Origin: Citrobacter sp. Res13-Sevr-PEB04-36
GTDB lineage: Bacteria; Pseudomonadota; Gammaproteobacteria; Enterobacterales; Enterobacteriaceae
DNA: 47,559 nucleotides
Direction: 5' to 3'
Assembly: GCF_015672735.1 (NCBI RefSeq)
Contig: NZ_JADABY010000009.1
Span: 1-47,559, forward strand
Within the stretch, counting starts at the first letter, position 1. The number at the start of each line of letters is the position of its first letter. The position numbers and the translations under genes were made by a program. A model generated the notes under the pieces. The model worked only from the letters and a program-made list of their open reading frames with translations, was not told where the DNA came from and did no database searches. Shown here in pieces: positions 1 through 9,673 of the stretch.

Positions 1-170
1 AAGTTGTTACCCTCTTAACGTAGAAAACGAGCCGTACATCGGAAAAACTCGCCGCTCTGTCTTTTTTTTCAACACAAAGATTGATCTTAGCCAGCGCCAG
101 CGGGATCATGCTTCATGATAAAAAGAGAACAGTCGTCATTCAGATAGCATCTTTTCAGTCAGAGCGAGCC

Positions 171-947
171 ATGCAAACAGAGCAGTCGTCACAGCGAACG
201 GTTACACGGTTATGTATACAATGCGGACTTTTTTTACTGCAACACGGGGCGGAAAGCGCGCTGGTTGACGAACTCTCCACCCGCCTCGGCCTGGCTCTTG
301 GCATGGACAGTGTAGAAAGCGCCATCTCCTCAAATGCTATCGTCCTGACCACCATTAAAGATGGACAATGCCTGACGTCAACTCGAAAAAACCAGGATCG
401 CGGCATCAATATGCACGTCGTGACCGAAGTGCAGCATATCGTTATTTTGGCCGAACATAAGCTGCTGGATGATAAGGGCGTGGAGAAACGTTTTAGCCAG
501 ATTAAACCACTGCGCTACCCTCGATGGCTGGTGGCGTTGATGGTCGGCCTGTCCTGCGCCTGTTTTTGTAAGCTAAATAATGGCGGATGGGATGGGGCTG
601 TTATCACCTTTTTTGCCAGCATGGTCGCCATGTATATTCGCCAGATTCTGGCCTCCCGGCATTTGCATCCGCAAATCAACTTTTGTGTCACCGCCTTTGT
701 CGCCACCACCATTTCCGGCCTGCTGCTGACGCTACCTACGTTTAATCACACGCCGACCATCGCCATGGCAGCCAGCGTGCTGCTGCTGGTTCCGGGTTTT
801 CCATTGATTAATGCTGTCGCGGATATGTTTAAGGGGCACATTAATACGGGGCTGGCGCGCTGGGCCATTGCCAGTTTGCTCACGCTGGCGACCTGCATTG
901 GCGTGGTCATGTCGATGACCCTATGGGGGCTGCGCGGATGGGTATGA
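171..947 (+). CDS. yjjP: YjjP, succinate exporter subunit (ThrE family)
   Basis: YjjP is the larger half of the two-gene YjjPB inner-membrane exporter, which is reported to export succinate. The 258-residue product matches E. coli YjjP along its length as I recall it. A soluble N-terminal ThrE-type domain (about 1-110) is followed by hydrophobic segments from about residue 115 to the end. The frame stays open upstream to position 81, but I chose the ATG at 171 because family similarity begins at MQTEQ. The ribosome binding site is weak (AGCGAG). The gene overlaps yjjB by 10 bases, which suggests translational coupling of the two subunits. Bases 1-170 hold nothing I recognise. Identification is secure; the substrate comes from family knowledge. 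Confidence 0.95.
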   Translation: MQTEQSSQRTVTRLCIQCGLFLLQHGAESALVDELSTRLGLALGMDSVESAISSNAIVLTTIKDGQCLTSTRKNQDRGINMHVVTEVQHIVILAEHKLLDDKGVEKRFSQIKPLRYPRWLVALMVGLSCACFCKLNNGGWDGAVITFFASMVAMYIRQILASRHLHPQINFCVTAFVATTISGLLLTLPTFNHTPTIAMAASVLLLVPGFPLINAVADMFKGHINTGLARWAIASLLTLATCIGVVMSMTLWGLRGWV

Positions 948-1411
948 TCGATTTCATTTTTGCCCTACTACAGGACATGATCCTGTCGGCAATCCCGGCA
1001 GTCGGGTTTGCGATGGTCTTTAACGTACCACATCGGGCACTCCCCTGGTGTGCCCTGCTCGGCGCGCTCGGGCACGGTTCACGCATGGTGATGATGACCG
1101 CGGGGCTCAACATCGAATGGTCAACCTTTATGGCGTCATTGCTGGTTGGCTGCATCGGGATTCAATGGTCACGCTGGTATCTGGCACACCCGAAAGTCTT
1201 TACCGTCGCGGCAGTGATCCCCATGTTCCCCGGCATTTCTGCGTACACTGCGATGATCTCGGCGGTAAAAATCGGCCATTTCGGTTACAGCGAAGAGCTG
1301 ATGATTACCCTGCTGACCAACTTCCTGAAAGCCTCATCTATCGTGGGTGCCCTGTCTATCGGCCTATCCGTACCGGGATTATGGCTGTATCGCAAACGCC
1401 CGCGCGTGTAA
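938..1411 (+). CDS. yjjB: YjjB, small subunit of the YjjPB exporter
   Basis: This 157-residue, highly hydrophobic membrane protein of the ThrE_2 (DUF3815) family pairs with YjjP to form the exporter. It has about four or five membrane segments and the family block [12 protein letters not shown] near the middle. The length equals that of E. coli YjjB. The ATG at 938 lies inside the end of yjjP; an ATG five codons upstream is possible, but family similarity begins at MGMIDF. The protein ends with the basic tail RKRPRV. The genes read yjjP-yjjB and are followed after 123 bases by dnaT. Confidence 0.94.
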   Translation: MGMIDFIFALLQDMILSAIPAVGFAMVFNVPHRALPWCALLGALGHGSRMVMMTAGLNIEWSTFMASLLVGCIGIQWSRWYLAHPKVFTVAAVIPMFPGISAYTAMISAVKIGHFGYSEELMITLLTNFLKASSIVGALSIGLSVPGLWLYRKRPRV

Positions 1412-1534
1412 CGGTTCACCGGTTTAATACCATAGCGGATGGGGGAATCTTCCTCATCCTGCTGCTCTCCTTCTTCTCTGTGTTACTATAAAAGCAGTCC
1501 CCTTCTCGGTTGTTGTTCAGTATTGAGAAACATT

Positions 1535-2074
1535 ATGCCCTGCAAAATTTTGACTCCGGACGTCATCGGTATTGACGTCTTATTACACGATCACCAGGCA
1601 GTACTGGCAAAGTCAGCGGGTGGTGCGGTGGCCGTTTTCGCCAATAATGCGCCCGCATTTTATGCCGTGACGCCTGCGCGCCTGGCTGAGCTACTGGCGC
1701 TCGAAGAAAAACTGTCACGCCCGGGAAGCGATGTAACGTTGGATGCGCAATTTTACGAAGAGCCGCAAGCGGTACCCGTTGCCGTACCGATGGGGAAATT
1801 TCCAATGTACGCTGAGTGGCAGCCCGATACCGACTTTCAGCGCCAGGCCGCCTTATGGGGCGTCGCGCTCAGAGAGCCCGTCACCCCCGAAGAGCTGGCC
1901 TCGTTTGTGGCCTACTGGCAGGCAGAAGGCAAAATCTTTCACCATGTGCAGTGGCAACAAAAACTCGCACGTAGCGTACAAATTGGCCGGGCCAGCAATG
2001 GCGGGATGCCAAAGCGTGATGTTAACAGTGTCAGCGAACCTGACAGTCATATTCCACCGGGTTTTAGAGGATAA
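1535..2074 (+). CDS. dnaT: DnaT, primosomal protein i
   Basis: DnaT joins the PriA/PriB/PriC replication-restart primosome and helps hand DnaB-DnaC to a repaired fork. The 179-residue product has the family length and matches E. coli DnaT throughout, including the C-terminal block [16 protein letters not shown] and the ending IPPGFRG. An N-terminal oligomerisation part (about 1-80) precedes a single-strand-DNA-binding part (about 85-155). The frame is open upstream to 1439, but the start at 1535 (MPCKIL) fits the family. It lies two bases upstream of dnaC, so the two genes form the conserved dnaTC operon. Confidence 0.97.
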   Translation: MPCKILTPDVIGIDVLLHDHQAVLAKSAGGAVAVFANNAPAFYAVTPARLAELLALEEKLSRPGSDVTLDAQFYEEPQAVPVAVPMGKFPMYAEWQPDTDFQRQAALWGVALREPVTPEELASFVAYWQAEGKIFHHVQWQQKLARSVQIGRASNGGMPKRDVNSVSEPDSHIPPGFRG

Positions 2075-2076
2075 CG

Positions 2077-2814
2077 ATGAAAAACGTTGGCGACCTGATG
2101 AAACGTCTGCAAAAAATGATGCCGCCCAATGTCGAGCCCGCATTCAAAACGGGCGAGGAACTGCTGGCGTGGCAAAAAGAACAAGGTGAAATTCGTGCTG
2201 CAGCGCTGGCACGTGAGAACCGGGCAATGAAAATGCAGCGCACGTTCAACCGCTCCGGTATCCGTCCACTACACCAGAACTGCTCGTTTGAGAACTATCG
2301 GGTCGAGTGCGAAGGACAAATGAACGCCCTGAGCAAAGCCCGTCAATACGTCGAAGAGTTTGATGGCAACATCGCCAGCTTTATCTTTTCCGGCAAGCCC
2401 GGCACCGGAAAAAACCATCTGGCCGCCGCCATTTGCAACGAACTGCTGCTGCGCGGCAAGTCGGTGCTGATCATTACCGTGGCTGACATTATGTCGGCAA
2501 TGAAAGAGACGTTCAGCAATCGTGAAACCAGCGAAGAACAGCTGCTCAACGACCTAAGCAACGTGGATCTGCTGGTGATCGACGAGATCGGTATGCAGAC
2601 AGAATCCCGCTATGAAAAAGTGATCATCAACCAGATCGTCGATCGTCGTTCTTCCTCCAAGCGTCCGACCGGCATGCTGACAAACAGCAATATGGATGAA
2701 ATGAACAAACTGCTGGGTGAGCGCGTGATGGATCGTATGCGACTCGGCAATAGCCTGTGGGTGATTTTTAACTGGGAAAGTTATCGCAGCCGGGTGACTG
2801 GCAAAGAGTATTGA
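2077..2814 (+). CDS. dnaC: DnaC, replicative helicase loader
   Basis: DnaC is the AAA+ ATPase that binds the hexameric DnaB helicase, opens it and loads it on single-stranded DNA at oriC and restarted forks. The 245-residue product has exactly the E. coli length. The N-terminal DnaB-binding region (about 1-60) precedes the AAA+ core. Walker A is at 106-113 (GKPGTGKN) and Walker B at 165-170 (LLVIDE), with a later arginine-rich sensor region (RVMDRMRLG). The start is two bases after the dnaT stop, with AGAGGA upstream. Nothing is unusual, as expected for an essential gene. Confidence 0.98.
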   Translation: MKNVGDLMKRLQKMMPPNVEPAFKTGEELLAWQKEQGEIRAAALARENRAMKMQRTFNRSGIRPLHQNCSFENYRVECEGQMNALSKARQYVEEFDGNIASFIFSGKPGTGKNHLAAAICNELLLRGKSVLIITVADIMSAMKETFSNRETSEEQLLNDLSNVDLLVIDEIGMQTESRYEKVIINQIVDRRSSSKRPTGMLTNSNMDEMNKLLGERVMDRMRLGNSLWVIFNWESYRSRVTGKEY

Positions 2815-2882
2815 GACCATTCCTAACATCAGCGGCGCTATACTGCGCTGAAAAGGCATAATACGAGTTACCTGGAATAATA

Positions 2883-3371
2883 ATGATGAAAGCAACAAAA
2901 CGTTTTCTGTGCTGTGCGGTTGCCGCCAGCACGCTGATCGCCACCAGCGTTTTCGCCGCCTCCTGGCAGGATTCACTCTCCAGCGCAGCTGGCGAACTGA
3001 GTAAGCAAACCTCGGGTTCACAGGGCAGCACCTCACTTTCCTCCCTGACCAGCCTGCTAAGCAGTAATCAGTCGCTCACCTCAAACAGCATGAACAACGC
3101 GGCCGGGATTCTGGAATATTGTGCGAAACAGAAGCTGGCTTCAGTCACCGATACTGAAAACGTCAAAAACCAGGTGCTGGATAAACTCGGCCTGGGCGCC
3201 ACGGAGCAGAAAAAAGACACCAACTATCTGGACGGCATTCAGGGCCTGCTCAATGCCAAAGATGGTCAACAGCTTAACCTGGACACGATTGGTAACAGCT
3301 CGCTGGCAAAGCAAGTTAAAACCAAGGCCTGCGATCTGGTGTTAAAACAGGGTATGAACTTCATTTCCTGA
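2883..3371 (+). CDS. yjjA: YjjA, DUF2501 periplasmic protein
   Basis: This small exported protein of unknown function belongs to the DUF2501 family. Residues 1-25 form a clear signal peptide: basic MMKATKR, then a hydrophobic stretch, then cleavage after VFA before ASWQDS. The mature part is serine- and glutamine-rich. It carries two cysteines (in EYCAKQ and KACDLV) that could form a disulfide in the periplasm. The length of 162 residues is close to E. coli YjjA. Translation could begin at either of two adjacent ATGs (2883 or 2886). The gene follows dnaC by 68 bases. An imperfect GC hairpin lies just after the stop (3383-3410), but it lacks a convincing T-tract. Confidence 0.88.
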   Translation: MMKATKRFLCCAVAASTLIATSVFAASWQDSLSSAAGELSKQTSGSQGSTSLSSLTSLLSSNQSLTSNSMNNAAGILEYCAKQKLASVTDTENVKNQVLDKLGLGATEQKKDTNYLDGIQGLLNAKDGQQLNLDTIGNSSLAKQVKTKACDLVLKQGMNFIS

Positions 3372-3607
3372 TGTGACAAATGCCGCGCGCGGTTTTCACT
3401 ACCTGCGCGGTATCAATATCTTTCGCATATACATTCCTCAAAATAATCAGAAATGCCCTTCAACACCCCCGCATATCTAAACCAATTCTGAATAACAACG
3501 TAATTAAATGTCACTACAATTGCAGCAGTATAACAACGCTATTACATTGTACTGTCCAGAAATGATTAGCCAGCCAGGCATTTGCCCGGTTTACTGAGGA
3601 TCGACCG

Positions 3608-5899
3608 TTGTCAGAATTAATCTCCATCACTCTGTTTCTCGCGTCGGTGCTGATTTACGCCTGGAAAGCGGGTCGCAACACCTGGTGGTTTGCCGCCACG
3701 TTAACGGTGCTGGGGATTTTTATTGTCCTAAATATTACCCTGTATGCCAGCGACTATTTCACCGGTGATGGCATCAACGATGCGGTGCTATACACCCTGA
3801 CCAACAGCCTGACCGGCGCAGGCCTTGGCAAATATATTCTGCCAGGCGTCGGGATTGCACTGGCGCTGGCTGCTGTCTTTGGCGCACTGGGTTGGGTACT
3901 TCGTCGTCGTCGCCACCACCCTCATCACGTTGGCTACAGCCTGCTGGCACTGCTCCTGGCACTGGCTTCGGTGGATGCCAGCCCGGCATTTCACCAGATA
4001 ACCGAACTGGTGAAATCCCAGTCACGCGATGGCGATCCGGACTTCGCGGCATATTACAAAGAGCCGTCAAAAACCATTCCCAACCCGAAGCTAAACCTGG
4101 TGTATATCTACGGAGAAAGCCTGGAGCGCACCTATTTTAACAATGATGCGTTCCCGGATCTGACCCCAGAACTCGGGGAATTAAAAAGCGAAGGGATGGA
4201 TTTCAGCAATACTATGCAGTTACCGGGCACGGATTACACCATCGCTGGTATGGTCGCCTCGCAGTGCGGTATTCCACTGTTTGCCCCGTTTGAAGGCAAT
4301 GCCTCGGCATCGGTCTCCAGCTTCTTTCCACAAAATATCTGCCTCGGCGATATTCTGAAAAACTCCGGCTATCAAAACTACTTTGTGCAGGGCGCAAATC
4401 TGCGCTTTGCCGGGAAAGACGTGTTCCTGAAATCTCACGGTTTTGATCATCTGTACGGCGCAGAAGAGTTAAAAAGTGTCGTGGCAGACCCGGCATATCG
4501 TAACGATTGGGGCTTTTATGACGACACCGTCCTTGATGAAGCGTGGAAAAAATTCGAGGAACTTTCGCGTACTGGCCAACGTTTTTCACTGTTTACCCTG
4601 ACGGTAGACACCCATCATCCGGATGGATTTATCTCGCGCAGCTGTAACCGCAAACGTTATGACGTCGATGGCAAAGCCAACCAGTCGTTTAGCGCCGTCA
4701 GCTGCAGCCAGGAAAACATTGCGGCGTTTATTAATAAGATCAAAGCGTCACCGTGGTTTAAAGATACCGTTATCGTGGTGTCTTCCGATCATCTGGCGAT
4801 GAACAACACCGCCTGGAAGTACCTGAACAAGCAGGATCGCAACAACCTGTTCTTCGTTCTGCGCGGTGACCAGCCGCAACAGGATACGCTGGCAGTGAAA
4901 CGCAACACCATGGATAACGGCGCGACCGTCCTGGACATTCTCGGCGGCGATAACTTTATCGGTCTCGGACGCAGTAGCTTGTCGAGCGAGTCTGTGTCAG
5001 AAGTATTCCTGAACATCAAAGAAAAAACGCTGGCCTGGAAGCCCGATATTATTCGCCTGTGGAATTTCCCCAAAGAGATGAAAGCGTTCACCGTCGACAG
5101 GGACAAAAACATGATCGCGTTCTCCGGCAGCCATTTCCGCCTGCCGCTGCTGCTACGTGTGTCGGATAAACGCGTTGAACCGCTGCCGGAAAGTGAATAC
5201 TCTGCCCCGCTGCGCTTCCAGCTGGCTGATTTCGCCCCGCGCGATAACTTTGTCTGGATAGACCGCTGTTACAAAATGGCCCAACTGTGGGCGCCAGAGT
5301 TGGCGCTCTCCACCGACTGGTGCGTATCTCAGGGGCAACTGGGCGGGCAGCAAATTGTACAACACGTCGATAAAGCCAAATGGCAAGGTAAAACCGCGTT
5401 TAAAGACACGGTGATCGACATGGAGCGTTACAAAGGTAACGTTAATACGCTGAAAATTGTTGATAACGATATTCGCTACAAGGCCGACAGCTTCGTCTTT
5501 AACGTAGCCGGTGCACCGGAAGAGGTAAAACAGTTTAGCGGGATTTCACGCCCCGAATCCTGGGGTCGCTGGTCTAATGCGCAACTGAGTGACGAGGTAA
5601 AGATCGAATACAACGCACCATTGCCGAAGAAATTTGATCTGGTGATCACCGCCAAAGCGTTCGGTGACAACGCCAATCGCCCCATCCCGGTACGCGTTGG
5701 CAACGAGGAACAGACGCTGGTGTTAAGCCATGACGTCAGCACCACCACGCTGCATTTTGATAACCCGACAGACGCCGACACGCTGGTCATTATTCCACCC
5801 GATCCCGTCGCTACCAACGAGGGCAACATTCTGGGCCATTCGCCGCGTAAGCTGGGGATCGGCATGGTTGAAATCAAAATCGTGAACCTGCAAGGGTAA
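3608..5899 (+). CDS. opgB: OpgB, phosphoglycerol transferase I
   Basis: OpgB (MdoB) transfers phosphoglycerol from phosphatidylglycerol to osmoregulated periplasmic glucans; its catalytic domain faces the periplasm. The 763-residue product equals the E. coli length. It has about four N-terminal membrane segments (roughly 1-130, including the basic loop RRRRHHPHH), then a sulfatase-like alkaline-phosphatase-fold domain (about 160-510). Visible metal and nucleophile blocks are [11 protein letters not shown], the histidines of TVDTHHPDG and the motif [10 protein letters not shown] long C-terminal periplasmic region follows. Translation starts at a TTG (3608) with GAGGA 8 bases upstream, matching the family N-terminus MSELIS. 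The 236-base gap before it is AT-rich and probably holds its promoter. Confidence 0.96.
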   Translation: MSELISITLFLASVLIYAWKAGRNTWWFAATLTVLGIFIVLNITLYASDYFTGDGINDAVLYTLTNSLTGAGLGKYILPGVGIALALAAVFGALGWVLRRRRHHPHHVGYSLLALLLALASVDASPAFHQITELVKSQSRDGDPDFAAYYKEPSKTIPNPKLNLVYIYGESLERTYFNNDAFPDLTPELGELKSEGMDFSNTMQLPGTDYTIAGMVASQCGIPLFAPFEGNASASVSSFFPQNICLGDILKNSGYQNYFVQGANLRFAGKDVFLKSHGFDHLYGAEELKSVVADPAYRNDWGFYDDTVLDEAWKKFEELSRTGQRFSLFTLTVDTHHPDGFISRSCNRKRYDVDGKANQSFSAVSCSQENIAAFINKIKASPWFKDTVIVVSSDHLAMNNTAWKYLNKQDRNNLFFVLRGDQPQQDTLAVKRNTMDNGATVLDILGGDNFIGLGRSSLSSESVSEVFLNIKEKTLAWKPDIIRLWNFPKEMKAFTVDRDKNMIAFSGSHFRLPLLLRVSDKRVEPLPESEYSAPLRFQLADFAPRDNFVWIDRCYKMAQLWAPELALSTDWCVSQGQLGGQQIVQHVDKAKWQGKTAFKDTVIDMERYKGNVNTLKIVDNDIRYKADSFVFNVAGAPEEVKQFSGISRPESWGRWSNAQLSDEVKIEYNAPLPKKFDLVITAKAFGDNANRPIPVRVGNEEQTLVLSHDVSTTTLHFDNPTDADTLVIIPPDPVATNEGNILGHSPRKLGIGMVEIKIVNLQG

Positions 5900-5905
5900 A
5901 AAAAA

Positions 5906-5932
5906 CAGCGCCCAACACATCTCCGGGCGCTG
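5906..5932 (-). terminator. Intrinsic terminator of lgoD
   Basis: A perfect 8-bp stem (CAGCGCCC with GGGCGCTG, 11-base loop) lies between the opgB and lgoD stops. Read on the minus strand it is followed by eight T residues, so it should terminate lgoD. On the plus strand the stem has no T-tract, so any effect on opgB transcripts would be weaker. Confidence 0.85.
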
Positions 5933-5945
5933 CATGGCAACTTTA

Positions 5946-6968
5946 TCAGAACGTGATCACGCCTTTAATCAGTTCTCGGTTGTTAATCACATCCCGCTCG
6001 TAGATTTCTGCAAGCGTGGCAAACGCGTAACGGTGGGTCAGCATCATGTCCGCCGTCAGCTTGCCTTCCGACATCAGGCGACCGACTTTGGCGAAGTCTT
6101 CCGGGGTAGCATTGCGACTGCCCATCATGGTGGTTTCTTTCTTGTGGAACTCGGGGTCAGAGAACTGCAAATCACCTTTAAACAGCCCAACAAACACAAT
6201 GCTGCCGCCGTGACGAATCAAATTCACCGTGTTGTTCATCGCATGCTGATTCCCCGTAGCATCAATCACTTTTTGCGCCAGCGAGCCGTCAAACTGCGCG
6301 CGTAGCTGCGCGTCAAAATCTTCAGCGGAAGGATCGATAACCGGCAGTCCCAGGCGGGAGGCTACATGTTCCCGCCTGGCAGGACTGGTATCCGCCACCA
6401 CCACCTGCGCACCATCAGCTTTGGCAATCGCCGCCGCACCAAGACCAATCGGCCCAGCTCCCACCACCAGCACCTGCTCACCAGGCGCCACGGCTGCCCG
6501 ACGCACCGCATGTGCGCTGATGGCATACGGTTCAATCAGCGCCGCCGCCTGCGGGTCAATACCCTGCGCATCCAGCAGATTAGTCTCCGGCACAGAGAGA
6601 TATTCACTGAAGCCGCCATCCTGATGCACGCCAATCACCGAGATCTTCTCACAGCAGTTGGTGCGTCCACTCTGACACGCCGGGCACTGCTGGCATGCGA
6701 CGTAAGGAATAACCGCAACCTGCTGACCCATTTTCAGATGTTGTATATTATTCCCCAGCCCAACAATTTCTCCGCATATTTCATGACCTAATACACGTGG
6801 ATAGCTGAAAAACGGTTGATTGCCACCCCAGGCATGAATATCGGTCCCACAAATCCCGACAGACTTAATTTTTATTAATGCTTCGCCTTCACCCGCAATA
6901 GGTATATCGCGTTCTTTCCAGACTAATTTCTTGGGTTCCTGGCAAATTAGCGTATTCATCGTAGACAT
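5946..6968 (-). CDS. lgoD: LgoD, L-galactonate 5-dehydrogenase
   Basis: LgoD (YjjN) is an NAD-dependent, zinc-containing medium-chain dehydrogenase that oxidises L-galactonate to D-tagaturonate in the cytoplasm. At 340 residues it matches E. coli LgoD. Visible features are the catalytic zinc ligands C40 and H62-E63, the structural zinc cysteines C92, C95, C98 and C105/C106, and the Rossmann motif GAGPIG at 170-175. The frame is open 17 codons upstream, but the ATG at 6968 matches the family N-terminus and has GGGAG 9 bases before it. It is divergent from lgoR; the 138-base gap should hold both promoters. Confidence 0.95.
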   Translation of the reverse strand: MSTMNTLICQEPKKLVWKERDIPIAGEGEALIKIKSVGICGTDIHAWGGNQPFFSYPRVLGHEICGEIVGLGNNIQHLKMGQQVAVIPYVACQQCPACQSGRTNCCEKISVIGVHQDGGFSEYLSVPETNLLDAQGIDPQAAALIEPYAISAHAVRRAAVAPGEQVLVVGAGPIGLGAAAIAKADGAQVVVADTSPARREHVASRLGLPVIDPSAEDFDAQLRAQFDGSLAQKVIDATGNQHAMNNTVNLIRHGGSIVFVGLFKGDLQFSDPEFHKKETTMMGSRNATPEDFAKVGRLMSEGKLTADMMLTHRYAFATLAEIYERDVINNRELIKGVITF

Positions 6969-7106
6969 GATTCTGCACTCCCGTTTTCGTCGTTGCCCCA
7001 GATATCGATGAAAATACAAATACCGGAGTAAGCCGAAACATAATCTGTGAAATTCAACGCATAAAAATGTTTTAAATCGGGTTTTAATAGGTAAAAAGGA
7101 GACACC

Positions 7107-8030
7107 ATGAGCCGTTCACAGAACCTACGTCACAATGTCATTAACCAGATAATTGATGATATGGAGCGGGGCCATATCCCTTCCCCACTGCCGTCACAAA
7201 GCGCGCTGGCAGAGATGTATAACATCAGTCGCACCACCGTGCGTCATATGCTGGGCCATTTAGGCGAATGCGGTGTGCTGACGCAGGTGGGTAGCCACTA
7301 CGTTATCGTGCGCAAACCGGATCATAACGACGGTTTTGATTGCACCACGGCCTCCATGGCTGAACAAAGTCGCATTTTTGAGCAGGCCTTTTTCACCATG
7401 ATTAACCAGCGCCAGCTGCGCGCAGGCGAAACGTTCTCTGAGCTACAGCTTGCCAGAGCTGCTGGCGTCAGCCCGGTTGTTGTGCGGGAATACCTTTTAA
7501 AATTCGAACGTTACAATCTGATTAAAAACGAAAAACGCGGTCAGTGGGGCATGAAGCAGTTCGATCAAGCCTACGCCGAACAACTGTTCGAGCTACGAGA
7601 AATGCTGGAAACACATGCTCTGCAGCATTTCCTGAATCTGCCTGACGGCGACCCGCGCTGGCTGCAGGCCAAAATGCTGCTCGAGCGACATCGGACGCTA
7701 CGCGACAGCATTGGCAGTAGCTTTCGTATGTTCTCGCAGTTAGACCGCGAGTTCCACGCCCTGCTACTTTCTGCTGCTGATAATATCTTTTTTAATCAGT
7801 CTCTTGAGATTATTTCGGTTATCTTCCACTTCCACTATCAGTGGGACGAAAGCGACCTCAAGCAACGCAACATCATTGCCATTGATGAGCATATGACTAT
7901 TCTCAGCGCGCTGATCTGCCGCAGCGACCTGGATGCCACCCTGGCACTCTGTAACCATTTGAATTCAGCTAAACAATCGATGATTCGCTCCATTCACCAA
8001 ACCAGTGACAGCCCCATTAAGAACAGATAA
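7107..8030 (+). CDS. lgoR: LgoR, GntR-family regulator of L-galactonate use
   Basis: LgoR (YjjM) is the transcription factor for lgoD and lgoT. The 307-residue product has an N-terminal winged-helix domain (about 8-70, with SQSALAEMYNISRTTVRHML as the helix-turn-helix). A second helix-turn-helix-like stretch (about 115-145, SELQLARAAGVSPVVVREYL) precedes the FCD-type ligand domain (about 160-295, starting FELREMLETHAL). A duplicated DNA-binding-like region is unusual for GntR proteins but is shared with E. coli LgoR. A strong AAGGAG precedes the ATG. The protein is slightly longer than the K-12 version at its C-terminus. Confidence 0.93.
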   Translation: MSRSQNLRHNVINQIIDDMERGHIPSPLPSQSALAEMYNISRTTVRHMLGHLGECGVLTQVGSHYVIVRKPDHNDGFDCTTASMAEQSRIFEQAFFTMINQRQLRAGETFSELQLARAAGVSPVVVREYLLKFERYNLIKNEKRGQWGMKQFDQAYAEQLFELREMLETHALQHFLNLPDGDPRWLQAKMLLERHRTLRDSIGSSFRMFSQLDREFHALLLSAADNIFFNQSLEIISVIFHFHYQWDESDLKQRNIIAIDEHMTILSALICRSDLDATLALCNHLNSAKQSMIRSIHQTSDSPIKNR

Positions 8031-8229
8031 AAAACAGCAAACCACTACCGGGAGCACGGTTTTATACAAATAAAAACGCCAGAAAAAACCTCTTGCCTAT
8101 GCTCACGCTAAGTCGACTGCATTAAAACTTTGTGAGCGGTGATGAATAACGTGATTTATCACTGGTATTTTTAATACAGCACGGACTGGTACCGTGTAAA
8201 AATAAATTATTGAGGTTCAGGAGTCTGGC

Positions 8230-9591
8230 GTGGAAAAAAATAATATTACCCTCGACCCGAGTTCTTCGTTTGGCACTTCGTCATCTGCGGATATAAATAT
8301 CCCGCCAGACGGCATGGTACAACGCAGCAGTCGAATAAAACGAATTCAGACCACAGCAATGATTTTATTATTTTTTGCTGCGGTTATTAATTATCTCGAC
8401 CGCAGTTCACTGTCGGTAGCGAACTTAACGATTCGTGAAGAACTGGGGCTCAGTGCCACTCAAATCGGCATCCTGCTGTCCGTATTTTCTCTCGCTTACG
8501 GTATTGCGCAGTTGCCCTGCGGCCCGCTGCTGGATCGTAAAGGTCCGCGTATTATGCTGGGACTGGGTATGTTCTTCTGGTCGCTGTTTCAGGCAATGTC
8601 CGGCATGGTACACACCTTCACTCAATTTGTGCTGGTGCGTATCGGGATGGGGATTGGTGAAGCGCCAATGAACCCGTGTGGCGTGAAGGTGATCAACGAC
8701 TGGTTTAACATCAAAGAACGTGGCCGTCCGATGGGGTTATTCAACGCTGCTTCGACCATCGGTGTTGCCATTAGCCCACCGATTCTGGCCGCGATGATGC
8801 TGGTGATGGGCTGGCGTTGGATGTTTATTACCATTGGTGTGCTGGGTATTTTCCTCGCCATCGGCTGGTACATGCTGTATCGCAACCGCGAGCAGATTGA
8901 ACTGAGCGCCACCGAACAGGCGTATCTGAATGCCGGTAGCGTCAATGCCCGCCGCGATCCGCTGAGCTTTGCCGAATGGCGTAGTCTTTTTCGCAACCGT
9001 ACCATGTGGGGCATGATGCTGGGCTTTAGCGGCATTAACTATACGGCATGGCTGTATCTGGCCTGGCTGCCGGGTTACCTGCAAACCTCCTACAACCTGG
9101 ATTTAAAGAGCACCGGACTCATGGCCGCGATCCCGTTCCTTTTTGGTGCTGCCGGGATGTTGATTAACGGTTTTGTCACCGACTGGCTGGTGAAAGGCGG
9201 CATGGCACCGATTAAGAGTCGTAAGATTTGTATCATTGCCGGGATGTTCTGCTCTGCTGCATTCACCTTCGTGGTACCGCAGGCGACAACGTCGATGGCC
9301 GCCGTGTTACTGATTGGGATGGCGCTGTTCTGCATCCATTTTGCCGGAACGTCCTGCTGGGGCCTGATCCACGTCGCAGTGGCTTCACGTATGACCGCCT
9401 CCGTAGGCAGCATCCAGAACTTTGCCAGCTTTATCTGTGCGTCGTTCGCGCCGATCGTCACCGGATTTATTGTGGATACCACCAACTCTTTCCGTCTGGC
9501 GTTGCTTATCTGTGGCTGCGTGACGATGGTAGGGGCGTTTGCTTACATCTTCCTGGTTCGCCAGCCAATCAGCGACCCGCGTCAGGAGTAA
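8230..9591 (+). CDS. lgoT: LgoT, L-galactonate:H+ symporter
   Basis: LgoT (YjjL) is an inner-membrane permease of the anion:cation symporter branch of the major facilitator superfamily. At 453 residues it has the E. coli length. About 12 membrane segments start near residue 40 (AMILLFFAAVINYLDRSSLS is typical of this branch). The loop 2-3 motif is LLDRKGPR. A hydrophilic N-terminal tail of about 38 residues precedes the first segment. The start codon is GTG at 8230, with CAGGAG upstream. The 199-base gap after lgoR contains AT-rich promoter-like sequence and the small inverted repeat GTGATTTATCAC. Confidence 0.95.
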   Translation: MEKNNITLDPSSSFGTSSSADINIPPDGMVQRSSRIKRIQTTAMILLFFAAVINYLDRSSLSVANLTIREELGLSATQIGILLSVFSLAYGIAQLPCGPLLDRKGPRIMLGLGMFFWSLFQAMSGMVHTFTQFVLVRIGMGIGEAPMNPCGVKVINDWFNIKERGRPMGLFNAASTIGVAISPPILAAMMLVMGWRWMFITIGVLGIFLAIGWYMLYRNREQIELSATEQAYLNAGSVNARRDPLSFAEWRSLFRNRTMWGMMLGFSGINYTAWLYLAWLPGYLQTSYNLDLKSTGLMAAIPFLFGAAGMLINGFVTDWLVKGGMAPIKSRKICIIAGMFCSAAFTFVVPQATTSMAAVLLIGMALFCIHFAGTSCWGLIHVAVASRMTASVGSIQNFASFICASFAPIVTGFIVDTTNSFRLALLICGCVTMVGAFAYIFLVRQPISDPRQE

Positions 9592-9630
9592 TTACGTGTA
9601 GACCGACGGTATCGGGCTACACATATCTTC

Positions 9631-9671
9631 CCGGTAAGCCGGATGAGCAACAGCACCATCCGGCATCACAG
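9631..9671. repeat. REP (palindromic unit) after lgoT
   Basis: GCCGGATG (9638-9645) and CATCCGGC (9657-9664) form a perfect 8-bp inverted repeat between the convergent stops of lgoT and tsr. Sequence and position match the REP/PU family of enterobacteria, which often lies between converging genes and can stop transcription or stabilise mRNA. Confidence 0.8.
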
Positions 9672-9673
9672 GC

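Noticed and set aside
3380-3565. A 61-codon gene between yjjA and opgB
   Set aside because: It has no plausible ribosome binding site and no family pattern, and it lies in AT-rich promoter-like sequence before opgB.
8141-8152. GTGATTTATCAC before lgoT as a CRP site
   Set aside because: The half-sites are separated by four bases instead of six, so it does not fit CRP. It may be an operator for another protein.
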